From Penicillium oxalicum (taxonomy: Eukaryota > Ascomycota > Eurotiomycetes > Eurotiales > Aspergillaceae): a DNA stretch of 64,000 nucleotides. The notes beneath the pieces are model-generated. The model was not told where the DNA came from. It did no database searches and saw only the letters and a list, made by a program, of their open reading frames with translations. A program made the position numbers and the translations under genes. Shown here piece by piece: positions 1 through 11,515 of the stretch (position 1 is its first letter; every line of letters starts with the position of its first letter). The stretch is from assembly GCF_001723175.1 (NCBI RefSeq), contig NC_064654.1, positions 558,001 to 622,000 of the forward strand, in the 5' to 3' direction.

Positions 1-1
1 G

Positions 2-741
2 TTTGGCGGCTCTGTCTCCAACATGGCCCTCTTCTCTTTCGGCCTGATGGTTCTGAGCTCCATCATTGCCGGTTGGGCTGACATCAAGCACGCCGTTGAG
101 AGCAGTGGTGATACCAGCAGCAAGGTCTCCACCCTCAATGCAGGCTACGTGTGGATGATGATCAACTGCCTGTGCACCTCGTCCTACATGCTCTGCATGC
201 GCAAGCGCATCAAGTTGACCAATTTCAAGGACTTTGACAGTACGTTTCTGCACTGATCTGCGCCCTTTTGCGTACCAAAAAGACTAACACAGTGACAGCC
301 ATGTTCTATAACAACTTGCTCTCCATTCCCGTCCTGATTGTGGCCACTTTCCTGGTCGAGGACTGGTCTGCTGCAAACCTGGCCCGCAACTTCCCCGAAG
401 CCAACCGCAACGGGATCTTCTTCGCCATGTTCATCACCGGTGTCTCCTCCGTCTTCATCTCCTACACCTCCGCCTGGTGCGTGCGGGTCACTTCCTCCAC
501 CACCTATTCCATGGTTGGCGCCTTGAACAAGCTTCCCATTGCCGTGTCTGGTCTCATCTTCTTCGATGCCCCCGTGACCTTCCCCAGTGTCTCTGCCATC
601 GTTGTGGGCTTTATCTCCGGTATCGTGTATGCTGTCGCCAAGATCAAGCAGAATGCCAGGCCCAAGACTGGCCTTCTTCCTACCGCCAACCCTCTGGTCA
701 GCGCCAGCAGCCAAAGCATGCGTGACTCGCTGCGCTCTTAA
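2..741 (+). CDS. gmtA: GDP-mannose transporter, 3' part (cut by left window edge)
   Basis: Multi-pass Golgi nucleotide-sugar antiporter that imports GDP-mannose for glycoprotein and cell-wall mannan synthesis (VRG4/Gmt family). The window opens inside the gene, in frame from position 2. Exon 2..239 and exon 299..741 are joined by a 59-bp intron (240..298, GTACGT...ACAG); the split codon gives Thr, so the join reads KDFDTMFYNN, as in fungal Gmt proteins. Hydrophobic helices fill both exons. The stretch [17 protein letters not shown] is the conserved C-terminal region that contributes to nucleotide-sugar recognition in this family. The hydrophilic tail ends at a TAA. About 226 residues are present, so roughly the first 150 lie outside the window. 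Family assignment is firm; the symbol follows Aspergillus usage. Confidence 0.9.
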
Positions 742-1796
742 GAGTCAGGGGAGTTCTTCTCCATCAGAAAAAGTTCTCCCTATACCACAAGGCGTATCAA
801 ACCAGATATGACCGTCTTCTTTTTTACACCGCCAGTGGTCGCTCTGGCTCTGTTTTTTCCCCGAGCGAGTATCGTGCGTCCGAAAGCAAAACCATCGTGC
901 ATCTTAGGGCTTTTCGACGACCAAGAATCGCCCACTTCATCCCTCTCTCTTTCTTGGTTCTTGCATATGTATGATTGATGTCTCATTGTGCCCCTCCATG
1001 GTTCCCGAGTTGTTTGCGGGCTGAAGAGTCGACTTTGTGCTTTATCTTTGGTGTTGGTGGATTTGCCTTTTTTTCACTTCTTCCGCGTCCCTTTTTAATA
1101 TCTTTTACCGGAAGACAAGTACTGGCACATGAAGGCAGGCCGTCGGTCTTGAACACTGTATGCATTATCGTAATTTGGGCATGTCTTTTTTTTTTGAGGG
1201 GCCAGGTATAGCCTGATACGGTCTCTGTTCAGTTCCTTGTATATAGCCATGCCATGTTGGAATAGATTGCGTCGTTTGATATACTTGGGGTTGTACCGGA
1301 GTGACTGAGAACCACAGCCTAGAGCCAGTCTATCTTAGACTGTTTCAAAGTGATGATCAGGGCTAAATCACCGCACTCGAATGCTTAACAATTTGGCATC
1401 TACCTTCCTCCTTGTCTTCAATCTCAAATCCATGTTCCCTTAATAACCATTTTTCAACTACCACTCGTCGCATTCCAGTCCATTTCCACTCCAAAAAGAA
1501 GCGCCGGAACTTTGATCGGCCGAGTGGAGCGCGGACCAGCCCCAAATTTCAACCCTCCGTCCGCCAAACTCCCAAATACTCCCCCATTTCTCCTCAAGTT
1601 TCTTAGTATGATATCATATCGTGGATTGTCTTGAATCCTTTTATTTATTGACTTTTTCTTTCTTTCTTTCTCCCCTCTCATCAAAAACCGGGCCTCAATT
1701 CAGACGTAAGCTCGGCGGTGATTGACCCCCAAGATTCAACATCGAATCCAGACCAATTTGGTGAACCCCCCCCCCCCCCCTCTCCACTACGCTACT
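742..1796. other. Intergenic, no gene seen
   Basis: Between the transporter stop and the BMT5-like start. It holds short unsupported reading frames and T-rich stretches, and ends with a 15-C run (1766..1780) only 16 bp before the next ATG. I see no RNA gene or conserved protein. Confidence 0.6.
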
Positions 1797-3608
1797 ATGC
1801 CGCGCAAGAAGCAAAAAAGTGGTCCTTCACCACGTACCAACACCACTACCGGGACTGCGCATCGCGCTGGTGGTGGTAGTGCGGCCAAAAGTGGCTCTGT
1901 GCCGGGAGGACATCAGATGAAGACCAAGGCATCCGTATCGACCTCAACCAAGCTTGGGAATGGAGGTGCAGGTGGTGGGCAAAAGAAGCAGTCGTTGCAG
2001 ACGAATCAGAGGCCGATAGTGCCGTTTTTAAAGGAAGATCGGATTTTGTTGGTTGGTGAAGGTGAGTTTTTGTTCTTTTTTTTCGTTTCTTTTTTTATGT
2101 GTGTTTGAGATGAAGGGTGGGTTTTCTCTTTTTTTTTTCTCCATTCGATAATTTTATGTTATGGCTGGGGTTGGACAGACTTGGTTCCGGTGATGAAGGG
2201 AGTCGTTTTGTCTTGTCGCTCTTCATGCCAGGAGAATGGAGAAAGAGGGGGAAAAATGAAGTATGATTCATGATGGAAATGTCGAGAGTGTGTTGGTGTG
2301 GATTTGACCTGCTCTCCATCTTGCTGGAGGCAGCGCGAGAGGAACAAAAATTTCATGAGATCCATCTCCATGCATTCCTTCGTGCTCCGTCCCTCTCTGT
2401 TTTTTTTTTTTTTGTTTTCTTCTATTCCGTTGTGCTTCCATGTTCGATAGCATGAGATTCAACGACAAGCTAACACAAATCCAACTATCAGGAGACTTCT
2501 CCTTTGCCCGCTCCCTGGCAAAGCAATACAAATGTCGCAAGCTATGCGCGACATGCTACGACTCCAAAGAAACGCTCTTTAGCAAATATCCCCAAGCTGA
2601 ACAGCATATTCAGGAGATTTTGGACTCTGCAACGTCCAAGTCGAAAAAGACAGATCAAGAGAATGCACACGATGAGAAGGACCAGCAAACCTCGTCTCAG
2701 TCTCAGTCTCAGACTCAGTCCTCGTCGACTCAAAAACCAGCACCCAAAGTTCTCTTCTCCGTCGATGCCCGTAAATTGGGCACCCCCGCCGGCGGGGCAA
2801 GGAGATTCGCAACGGGTATCCTCGCAAAGAACGCAAGATTCCAGCGTGGAAACTTGCTCAGCAGGCGCAGGCGCAAGCGCAAGCGCAAGCCCGGGCCCAG
2901 TCTAGTGGTTCTGCTGCGTACGAATTGCGAATGTCATTAAGTGGTGGTGGCGGTGGTGGGGGGGGAGGACCCTGGGATGTGATCTGTTTCAATTTCCCAC
3001 ATGTGGGCGGACTCTCGACGGATGTGAATCGTCAAGTTCGTGCGAATCAAGAACTTCTTGTGTCGTTCTTCCAGGCATGTGTCCCGCTTCTTTCGAAGGC
3101 GCCGCCGCCGGTGGATGAAGATGACGAAGAAGAAGAGTGGGGGGAGGACGAGGAAGACGAGGAAGAGGACGATTCCGAATCATTCGACTTCGAGAACAAG
3201 GAGACCTCTGGCAAAGGGATGCGCACTGGACCAGGTCAAATCCTGGTTTCTTTGTTCGAGGGCGAGCCCTACACGCTCTGGAACATCAAAGATTTGGCGC
3301 GACATGCGGGACTGCAGGTGGTGACGAGCTTCAAATTCCCGTGGACAGAGTACGAGGGCTACTCGCATGCGAGAACGCTGGGGAAGTGGAAGGGAAAGAT
3401 GGGTGGGAGGGTGTGGTGGCGTGGAGAGGATCGGTTGGCGAGGATGTATGTCTTTGAAGTGAGACAGGAGGAATCTCAAGGAAGAAGAGTAAGAAGAGAG
3501 GTCGAGATGGCGATAGGAGTAGGAGTGATGGTGAGGAATTTTCAAAATCTATACGCATTGAGTGGAAAGGGGTCTCCCCCACAGATGAGAATGGTAGAAA
3601 GATTGTAG
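1797..3608 (+). pseudogene. BMT5-like 25S rRNA (uridine-N3) methyltransferase, frame broken in the sequence as given
   Basis: Nucleolar Rossmann-fold methyltransferase family (DUF2431) that makes m3U in 25S rRNA. Exon 1 (1797..2061) has a Lys/Gly/Ser-rich start and ends in the AdoMet motif. A 430-bp intron (2062..2491, GTGAGT...CAG, branch-like GCTAAC near 2469) splits the Gly codon, giving VGEGDFSFARSL. Exon 2 keeps frame through VDARKLGTPAGG, then the frame breaks at a GGGG run (2794..2797). One extra G would continue as GKEIRNGYPRKERK and lead into the conserved WDVICFNFPHVGGLSTDVN block and FPWTEYEGYSHARTLG. A second break of the same kind is likely at 3380..3383, because the downstream alternate frame reads GEVEGKDG before WRGEDRLARMYVFE returns in the first frame. 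A third is possible near 3480, where another frame gives a Lys-rich tail (KKSKKRGRDGDRSRSD). The true 3' end may therefore lie beyond 3608. Called broken as printed; sequencing error is more likely than real decay. Confidence 0.75.
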
Positions 3609-3698
3609 AAAATGATGATGGGATATTGATATTATTGACGATGAGACTCCAAACTCCCAGCTTGAGAAATGAATGAGTCCCCTTCCCCCACGCCCACG

Positions 3699-5138
3699 CT
3701 ACATGATATAAACCTTCTTCATCTCACTTTCGTCAAAGACATCGCCAGTCGTGGGATCCTTGACTTTGCCCGACTCAGACCCGGTGTTCTTGCTAATCGT
3801 CAAGAGTCTCTTTGCCGTAGATGCGGCCATTGGGGAGTACGATCGGATCACTCTCCACATAGCTCTTGGAATGATGCGCATACGGCATTCTCCGCGCCAG
3901 CTCATTCAACTCGGTCGAGCAGATGGGACAGACAGAGGTCGTCGTGGACTGCGAGTTGGAGCTGGAGGATGTGTAGGCGGAGTGACACAGTGGAGTCTTG
4001 AGCGCCGAGAGACCGCCAGAGAGGGCAATGTGGAGGAGTGGCTGTGATGGCAGAGAAAGTAATTCGTGATGAGTTTGAATAAACAGATCCGCCAGGAACT
4101 TCCATCGATCCGGTGAAAAGAAAGTCTAAGGTCGACGCATTAGCCAAAGGCCGCAAAGGGAGCTGACGAGTTCAGAATTCCTGGGTATAGGATATCTTTC
4201 TACCTTGTAAGGTTCCGCTCTTGTGTCTTGGGCAAAGACCAGCATGCCCGCTGCCCGCTCAATTTGCTTGCTATCTGGTTCGGAATTGGGGACGAGGTAT
4301 TTTCTCGCATGGTTGATTGCCTCGATCTTCTTCATTGGGTCCTCCGTTCGGACCAATTCAATGTATTGTTGCAGCCGAAGTTCAAATTCAAGATTATGCT
4401 ATCAGCCTCTCGTCAGTACGGTACTTTCAATGACCTTTTGTCCCCAGCTCCCTGTCCTGCCACACATACCTGACTCTTCTTCAAAGCCGCCTTGTTTTCC
4501 CCGCACCACTGCAATGCCTCCTTGGTATCGCCCCGCTGCAAGCTCTCCACAATGCGCTGGCACTGCGTGAACACATCCAGATCCACCAAATCCTCAATAT
4601 CTCGCTCTTGGGCCAATTGTCTGGCACTTTCCGAGTATCCCGACCGGAGCAGATGGTCCACCAATAACCGATCGAGTCGCACACGCGACCATTGATCATA
4701 CTTGACATCTGCCAAGCTGGGGATCTGATACAGGGCCTCAAGATGCTGAATTCGTTTCTTTGACTGATTCTGGATCCTCTTCTCTTCCTCTTGGAGACTG
4801 AGCATCTTCCGCTTCAGTCCTTGCATGCGGGAGATCATTGCATCTAGAGCGGCCAAGGTCTGGTCGGGGGTCTGCGTGTTGGAGAGCGAGGCATTTGCTG
4901 CCTCTTTCAGGGCGGGAAGAACATATTCCTTTTCTCGTTCTACTGCTCGCTGTACAGCTTTGAAGTTGCGTCGAGCTAGTTCGTGTGGAAGGCGGAGGAG
5001 GGGTTGATCCTGATAGAGAGAGAGAGGGACGGAATGCCAAATTAGCTGGGTGACGTCGATGCTGCGGAGACGAGTTGCTCATACCAGAATGAGATGGCTC
5101 TCTGGGTTCAGTTTGATGGAGGTCAGCTCAGCTGCCAT
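3699..5138 (-). pseudogene. fyv10: FYV10/MAEA-type GID E3 ubiquitin ligase subunit, one apparent frameshift
   Basis: Subunit of the GID/CTLH ubiquitin ligase that degrades gluconeogenic enzymes. Four exons: 5138..5085, 5009..4470, 4398..4204 and 4125..3699; all junctions are GT-AG and all in phase 0. The N-terminal half is helical. A LisH segment (RLDRLLVDHLLRSGYSESAR) is followed by CTLH (DIEDLVDLDVFTQCQRIVESL) and the CRA region, then the degenerate RING (CPICSTELNELARRMPYAHH). Near 3803..3812 the frame breaks: the RING frame stops within a few codons, whereas the conserved end (TGSESGKVKDPTTGDVFDES, KKVYIM) lies in another frame. Adding an AG/GA pair in the GAGA tract would restore a 405-residue protein of normal family length. 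The end lies 91 bp from the convergent BMT5-like gene. Probably intact in the organism. Confidence 0.85.
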
Positions 5139-5881
5139 GGTGGATTGATGTGAGGGACTAAGAATGGCGGGAAAGCATAGGGAGCTCAGTGAATGACTCG
5201 GTTCTGAGATCGAGATTGAAGAGGTTCTGGAGATCGTTAAATCGGGGGTTTACAGATGCGGAGATACGGATAACGTTCGGGTCACGAGATCGTTAAAGAC
5301 TTGGCTGGGATCAGGTCGCATGGACGCAAAAGTCGAGATTCGCATTCACCTGTCTCTGCAGAAGGACTAGCGGTAAGAAATAGTCTCATTTTTCTGTGCT
5401 GTGTTTTTTCTGATTGAGGTCTGCGTGGTCGTCAATCATACACTGGAGGGCTCGCATGCCCAGAACAGGCCGGAAGCTTTGACACGCAAAGTGTGGAATG
5501 TGTTGACGTACGACTGCACGAGGAGACCCACATTGGCAATGGTCATCGCGATCCATGCTTCTCACGTCTCCTTGACTAGAATCACTAAAATCTGCATTTC
5601 AACAAGTATGCACAACGTAGACAAAAAGTGTGTTTGAGCTCAGATCCCTCTCAAAGTCCACTCAAAAGATATCACTTCTGTCCACCCTCAGCACATAGAC
5701 CGACGGCTGCATAATACAGGCACAGGTACAGGTACATAACTCACCTACCATACTGTACTTTCTGCAAATCCCTGATTTTTGATACAGCTCGACCATATTC
5801 ATTGACAATCAAATCTTTGCTCCTAATTGAGAAGATCCCTGACTGTGTCATATAGCCAGAAAATGACCCACCCCTTGACAT
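5139..5881. other. Intergenic, FYV10 upstream region
   Basis: Promoter side of FYV10 followed by AT-richer DNA up to the tRNA. The only longer frame (5401..5637) has no recognisable features. Nothing else is supported. Confidence 0.6.
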
Positions 5882-6013
5882 GTCAGTTTGGCCGAGTGGT
5901 CTAAGGCGCTTGACTTGAACCTCCCGATCGCATGATCAGGGCAATGGGATCCCCATCGCATGTTTGGGCATCAAGTCCCTTCGGGGGCACAGGTTCGAAC
6001 CCTGTAGCTGACG
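5882..6013 (+). tRNA. tRNA-Ser (UGA anticodon) with a 50-nt intron
   Basis: The acceptor stem GTCAGTT (5882..5888) pairs with AGCTGAC (6006..6012), with one G-U pair. The D-arm is GCC...GGC. The anticodon stem CTTGA (5909..5913) pairs with TCAAG (5971..5975). The loop CTTGAAA carries anticodon TGA at 5916..5918, and the intron (5920..5969) follows position 37, as in eukaryotic nuclear tRNA introns. A long variable arm (CCC TTCG GGG) marks a class II tRNA, and G at the discriminator fits Ser rather than Leu. The T-arm is ACAGG TTCGAAC CCTGT. A TTTTT run at 6018..6022 is a pol III terminator. Confidence 0.93.
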
Positions 6014-6017
6014 TTGC

Positions 6018-6022
6018 TTTTT
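6018..6022 (+). terminator. RNA polymerase III terminator of tRNA-Ser
   Basis: Run of five T residues starting 5 nt after the tRNA discriminator base; the standard pol III stop signal. Confidence 0.7.
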
Positions 6023-6664
6023 GCCCTTTTGAGGTTAATCTTCCCTGAACAAGGGTGGCAAGGCGGATAATTTGGTGTTTTCCGAGAGAAAGAGACAAAG
6101 AGGGGTCACAGATGGATGGACAAAACTAACTAGGGCGCAAAGATGGGGGAGAGTAGACAAGAATGGGAAAGTGAAATGAGCAGATTCCTCCATGATGATG
6201 AGGATGAAGCACATAGATTACTGCTGTTGTAATTCAACTGAATGCTCGCATAGGCAACTTTGATAAGCAGACTTGTTCTCTTGTCTCGAATCCGGCACTG
6301 AGGGTGTGCGCAGATGGCAATCAATGTGATCGTGGACAACGCCCCTTCCCATGTCCATTGCATCCACGAGACAACGAGGGACAGCCGAGTCAACAGAATT
6401 GCCGTTCATGGGAGTGTGTTGAGAGGTTACGAGTACCCATGGGTGAGCTTCAATGGGTTGGCGATCGGGATGCATCACGACCACGGCCGTTTACCATCGG
6501 AAAAACAGGCTATAGAATGAAATAAAACATCATTGAAAAGCAACTGTAACTCTTCAAACCAACAGATTCCCTTTTGACCCAAGACTCCAGTGAAAAGAAA
6601 AAGCAGAAAATATGATACAGGAAACAGACCATGCACAAGAGAGATTTGGTCTTCCTGAGAACAT
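6023..6664. other. Intergenic, CBF5 downstream region
   Basis: Lies between the tRNA and the CBF5 stop codon. Short frames on both strands show no family features; the part next to 6664 is presumably CBF5 3' UTR. Confidence 0.55.
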
Positions 6665-8377
6665 CTAGTCGCTATCATCGCTGTCCTCGGCCTGCTTGGA
6701 CTTTCGGCGCTCCTTCTTTTCCTTCTTCTCCTTCTTCTTGCGCTTGCGCTCGGCCTTCTCCTCGGCAGTCTCGCCATCGTGACGCTTGCGCTTCTTCTTG
6801 TCATCGTCACCATCCTCCTCGGCATCCTCGGCCTCGGGAGACTCGGCCTCCTCAGTGGCGGCGGGCACAGGAACCACGGTGGTGGTGGTGGTAGCCACCA
6901 CAGCGGCGGGCTGCTCACCATCCTCCAGAGGAGCGTTGAAGTCCTTGTACTCGCTCTTCCACTTGGCGGGGGTGGCCTCGTTGACACGGCCGTACTTGTC
7001 GAGCTTGCCGGCAGACTTCAGCTTCTTCTTCTCCAGAGCAGTAGGGCCCAGGCCCCAGCGGCGGGGGTAGAGGTCACGCTCCATGATGCAGCGCTTGACC
7101 TTGGCAACAACACCGTGGTCGCAGGTGGTGAGCTCGACGGTGGACATCTGGGCAATACCAATGGCAATGGCCTCACCCTTGGTGGTCATCAGGACGACCT
7201 CCTCGTTGACCTCAATGCCGGATTCTGGAAACGCAAAATGGTCAGTCTTCTCCTCATAGATCACCGAGACCGGGAGCAGGAGCGAACAACACAAACATAC
7301 CGAAACGCAAAAGACCGGGAATCATGAGCTTGGCACCGTAGCAGACGGCATTGACAGCGCTGTCCTTGACGACAATACGCTTGTAGGTGGTGAGCAGACT
7401 CTCCAGAGGCTTGATAACGCGGCGCAGATAGCTCTCATCACGCTGGTTGTCGTAGACCCACTGGGCATCCAGAACGTCGTGAAGAGTAACCATGCCACTC
7501 TCCTCGCTCATGGCACCACTGCGAACACGGCGCAGCTCCTGCATGTGGGCACCAACACCGAGCAGAAGACCCAGGTGGACACAGAGGGTACGGATGTAGG
7601 TACCAGCCTCACAGCTGACCCAGAAGACACCAAGGTGGCGCTCGTTGTCGAACTCGTAAAGCTTGCTCTCGTGGATGGTACGGATACGGAGCTGACGCTT
7701 GACGGCCGAAATCAAAGGGGGACGCTGGAACAGCGCACCGGTGAGAGTCTCGAGGGCGCGACGGAACTGGGCCTCGCCACCGGGAATCTTGTCGTGCAGA
7801 CGGATAACACAGACATACTCCTTACCAGCACCCTGCTGGGACTTGACCAGGCGGGTGGCACGGTCAATGCAGACGATCAAACAGCCAGTGACCTTGGGAT
7901 CGAGAGTACCGCTGTGACCAGTCTTGTCGGCTCTAGAGTCAAAAAAAGAAGGCAATGGTTAGAATTGTTCGTGCGAGTTGGCCCGATTGGAGCGGATTGG
8001 AAGTGTCCAGGGAGATGAATTACCTGAGGATGCGCTTCATCCACGCGACAACCTCATGGGAAGAGGGGTTGGAAGGCTTGTCCAGGTTGATCACGCCAGA
8101 GCTGATGTAGGACTTCAGGTCACGCTTCAGGGGAGAAGCACCGGCAGGGATGGGGGTGAAGTGACCGGTGCGGACGAGCACTAAACGCGATTCGAGATCA
8201 ATTAGCCCATCGTCAACGACCTACAGGATTTTCACCAACCCCGGAGAGAAAAGAAGTTCTTCACGCACGCTTCTCGTAGTTCTTCAACAGAAGAGGCCAG
8301 TCCTCACTGGAAGAGGATGGCGTAAGCGCCTGGGGCTTAATGGTGTAGTCCACCTCCATGTTGTTGACGGCGGCCAT
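6665..8377 (-). CDS. cbf5: H/ACA snoRNP pseudouridine synthase Cbf5 (dyskerin)
   Basis: Catalytic subunit of H/ACA small nucleolar RNPs; converts guided uridines in rRNA and snRNA to pseudouridine and is needed for rRNA processing. Four exons: 8377..8269, 8180..8024, 7932..7301 and 7224..6665; total 485 residues, all phases agree. It begins [15 protein letters not shown] and reads [15 protein letters not shown] before the TruB catalytic motif [12 protein letters not shown], where the Asp at about residue 100 is the catalytic one. The central part ([19 protein letters not shown]) is the TruB core. The PUA domain includes [17 protein letters not shown]. The tail is rich in Lys/Arg and Glu and ends EDSDDSD, typical of nucleolar proteins. 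Normal length; no defect seen. Confidence 0.97.
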
Positions 8378-9294
8378 TCTGGTGGTTAGTATGCTATTGA
8401 AGTTCCAAAATTTGTTCGACGAGAACGAAATTTTGCGAGTGCGGCAGCTCGAGTTCCCGATTGGGTTAGCGCCCGTGGTAAGTCAGGTGACTCGAGCATG
8501 ACTGTGACTGGCAAACCTTTCTCAAGCCACGGGCGATATGATTGGATGACCTCCCAGCTTGAGAAATCCATCTACTTGTATTCCAGCGATCGACTTGCCA
8601 ACTTGATAATCCAGGCAGAAGACACTGGGATTAGCTTGATATACTGACAATCTCACCGATATGTCAGTGTGTTTGAATAAATACTCCCTCTATCACTAGT
8701 AATTTCAGTGGAGTCTGATTCCATTGCCCCTCTATCCTTTTGAAGCAACATTGCCACACCGCCGTCCCTGCGTTTAGGCTATATTTCCAGTCCTTCTGGT
8801 CTGGAGGAAGGAGAAATCAGCGCCAACTAAGACAGGTTCTATGATAGATGTACAATTCGAGGCTAGTTACGGTCTCCAGCTGCAGCACGGATAGCTGAGG
8901 GAGCCTGCTAAACGACATATTTCTTTCCTGTCTGGAGAACACTCCCCTAATACTTGCAGTGTTTAAATGCTCTCATCAAGAACGTTTCGCCACCAGATCA
9001 CACGAGAAATGGGGTAACATACGGGAGACATTTGAAAATTGGCGGATCAATTTCTCTCAAATTGAATCTAGGAATCAGTTTACGCTATGCAATTGAATAC
9101 TGAAGACGAGTGTTTTGTAATGATACATCATGGGGGGGGGGGGGGGTGTCAACATGACTGCAGAATCTGAGCCATTCATCTTATGATAGGTGCAGAGTTC
9201 ATGCTGTAAGTGGACAACACAATCTTCGGGGGCAAAATTGCAAAGATTCGTTCCATGTGACGAAGTTTCTACTAACTGTGGCATTGCGTAGAGG
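8378..9294. other. Intergenic, CBF5 promoter and Derlin downstream region
   Basis: Holds the CBF5 upstream region and the Derlin 3' flank. A 15-G run lies at 9132..9146. No gene-like frame is supported. Confidence 0.6.
9132..9146. repeat. G15 homopolymer
   Basis: Fifteen consecutive G residues in the Derlin 3' flank; its true length is uncertain in any read-based assembly. Confidence 0.9.
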
Positions 9295-10655
9295 TCACCC
9301 GAGTCTTCGTCCGGAGCCCCAGCTACCCCAGCGCGAGCCAGCGTTGAAGCCAGAAGTACGGCCTTGCGAGACGGACGAGGGGGGTGCCTGGTAGGCCGTG
9401 CCGTAGCCACGAGAGCCAACATTTGGAGTGTGCTTGTAAAAGAAGCGCTGAACGAAGAGTGGCGTGGAAATGAAGTTCCTGCCACCTCCGTATGTCGGGT
9501 AGATGCGAGTAAGGAAGTCGTAAAGATGGGCGGCAAGGATACCGGTACACTCGAGAAGGACTCCGGGCCATCCGCCACGAATCAAGGTGAAACACAGCAT
9601 CGTCGCGGGCAAGTACATGACGGGAATGGTGATCACGAAGAATGTGACTTTAGTACCGCGCTTCTCTTGGGCATAGGTCCAAATAAGAGCCATGATCAAA
9701 GCTAGGCAAGCGAAACTCAGTGTCTGCTCTATCGCACCGCATATTGTTGCTACCCGGAGCATGAGTAAACAGGGGGGAAAAAGGCTTACCGGGGAGGAAG
9801 GAGACGAATCCAAAATACAAGCCTGCCGTGAGCTTTATCAATGTCAGCACCTGCACCATGCAATGTCTACCAGAAGGAAAAGATCGTGTGGAAGGCGGAT
9901 CATGTTGTTCTGAGTTGGATTGATTTCTCGGGATTGAATGATAAATAGGTTGATATAGGACACGAATTGACAGATGATTATGTAGAATGTAGGGCACCTT
10001 AACCACCGTTCGCGAATAAGGATCGCGACAGCTATCTCAGAGGCAGTCCCACCACGCCCACACCGCATGCAGTACCTTTTTGAATTTTGCGAATGCGGTA
10101 CTGCACGGGATGCAGGGGTATTCTTCCTCACTTCCAGGAACCGCTTCAGCTAGAAAAAGGCTGGGCGGGCAGATATGCGAGGTGACAGGGGGCAAAGGAT
10201 GCGGGCAAGAAGAAACGGGCAGAGAGAAAAAGTGATGACTCTACTGTAGCTGGCATGTCGCCGAGCAAGTCAACTTACCTGGATGACAATGCTTACGAAG
10301 AGGACGTAGATGAAGAAATCTCCAGGCCTGGGGAAGCGAACCGACTCGAGCTCAAGGGCACTGCTGTAGCGCCATAGATTGTACAGGTCGAAGAGACACT
10401 GCAGATCTGGGCCAGTGAGACAGAAGCCGCTGGCGATCCGCCAAAGCTCTGGAGGGAACTTCAAAAAGATCCTTTTGGGAAGATAGACGATCCGTCCACC
10501 TCCTAGCACCTGGCCGTAGACCAACACAGACTCAATGAGGGTTGCCGCAGTGAGTGTCCTGAGCGGACACGTTAGCTGAGGCGTCCAATCGTGCCACAGG
10601 CGCGAGAACGACAAGCGTACCTGGCCACGGGAGGTGCGCTCCAGAAGAAATCCAT
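9295..10655 (-). CDS. Derlin-family ER membrane protein (Der1/Dfm1 type)
   Basis: Rhomboid-like pseudoprotease of the ER that helps retrotranslocate misfolded proteins (ERAD). Four exons: 10655..10621, 10558..10279, 9850..9790 and 9728..9295, giving 269 residues with consistent phase. It starts MDFFWSAPPVARTLTAATL. The Derlin signature PPELWRIASGFCLTGP is followed by LFDLYNLWRYSSALE and the FPRPGDFF motif; several hydrophobic helices follow. ECTGILAAHLYDFLTRIYPT and the GGGRNFISTP end of the core match the family. The C-terminal tail is Gly/Ser/Arg-rich and soluble; I see no clear SHP box. Intron 2 (10278..9851) is 428 bp, far longer than its neighbours, and I find no missing exon in it, because the flanking exons join within one continuous helix. 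Which Derlin paralogue it is cannot be settled here. Confidence 0.9.
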
Positions 10656-11515
10656 CCTGGCCAATGGGGAGTATGGTGTTTCTGGTGTTTTGGTTAAAAG
10701 TAGCTTGAATCAAAGCTCATGTCATTATACCCAAGGGCTATGAGTTTTCATCAAGAAGTTCGATGAAGAGGAGAAAAGAAAAATCGTGAGGTGTGGAAAT
10801 GAGAAGAAATAAAACGTGTGCACATCCGCTACGGCAGTGGGTTTATCCGGCCCCCGTGATTTCTTGGCGCGGCTCTGCGATGCTCACGACATCCCGAAGT
10901 TTGATTGGGTAAGAAGGTGAAGCAGCTCCCACCAGTTCATTCTGTAGCAAAACCCGGTTCTTTTTGACCACTCGTGAATAGGATATGTTTGTCGTAGTGA
11001 TTCTGACAGAAATTGGTTCGGTCCGGAATTTTGAGTCAATTTCTATAAAGAGGACATGTTCAACACCATTACCGACCAATCGCAAGCGAGACATATTTGA
11101 GAATGTTTGAGATTAGTGATATGGAAGCTTGCGCTCGCCACCAAAAATGGCCCGCTCATGACACGAGCTGACCAGAACTCCCATTGGGGGTAAAATAGAC
11201 AGCATAATGATCCTCTAGACCCAGGCAGTCATGAGCTATCCTGCGCAGATATCGCATCTAGGAGGACCTGTATATTCCCAACTCAACCCTGCAGATTCCT
11301 GCTTTCTTCAGCCAGTTCCTGATCGTGACGATTATTTATTGAACGTTACCTTGTCTGTCAACCCTCCTTGTCGGCAAGGACGCTACGTGGCAGACTCGAG
11401 CTCCAGTCAAGTATCTTGATTGAGTAGTTTGTACATGTACCTCCTATATCTTACGGACAGATATCGGCAAGATGCAAACATCCTTGTCACAAAAGTAAGA
11501 AGTTGATGGAAGCTT
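10656..11515. other. Intergenic, Derlin upstream region
   Basis: Contains the Derlin promoter and HTD2-type 3' flank. An 83-codon frame on the minus strand (11094..10843) has no recognisable domain and is not called. Confidence 0.55.

Noticed and set aside
10843..11094. 83-codon minus-strand frame upstream of Derlin
   Set aside because: No domain, no splice continuation to Derlin; fits promoter DNA.
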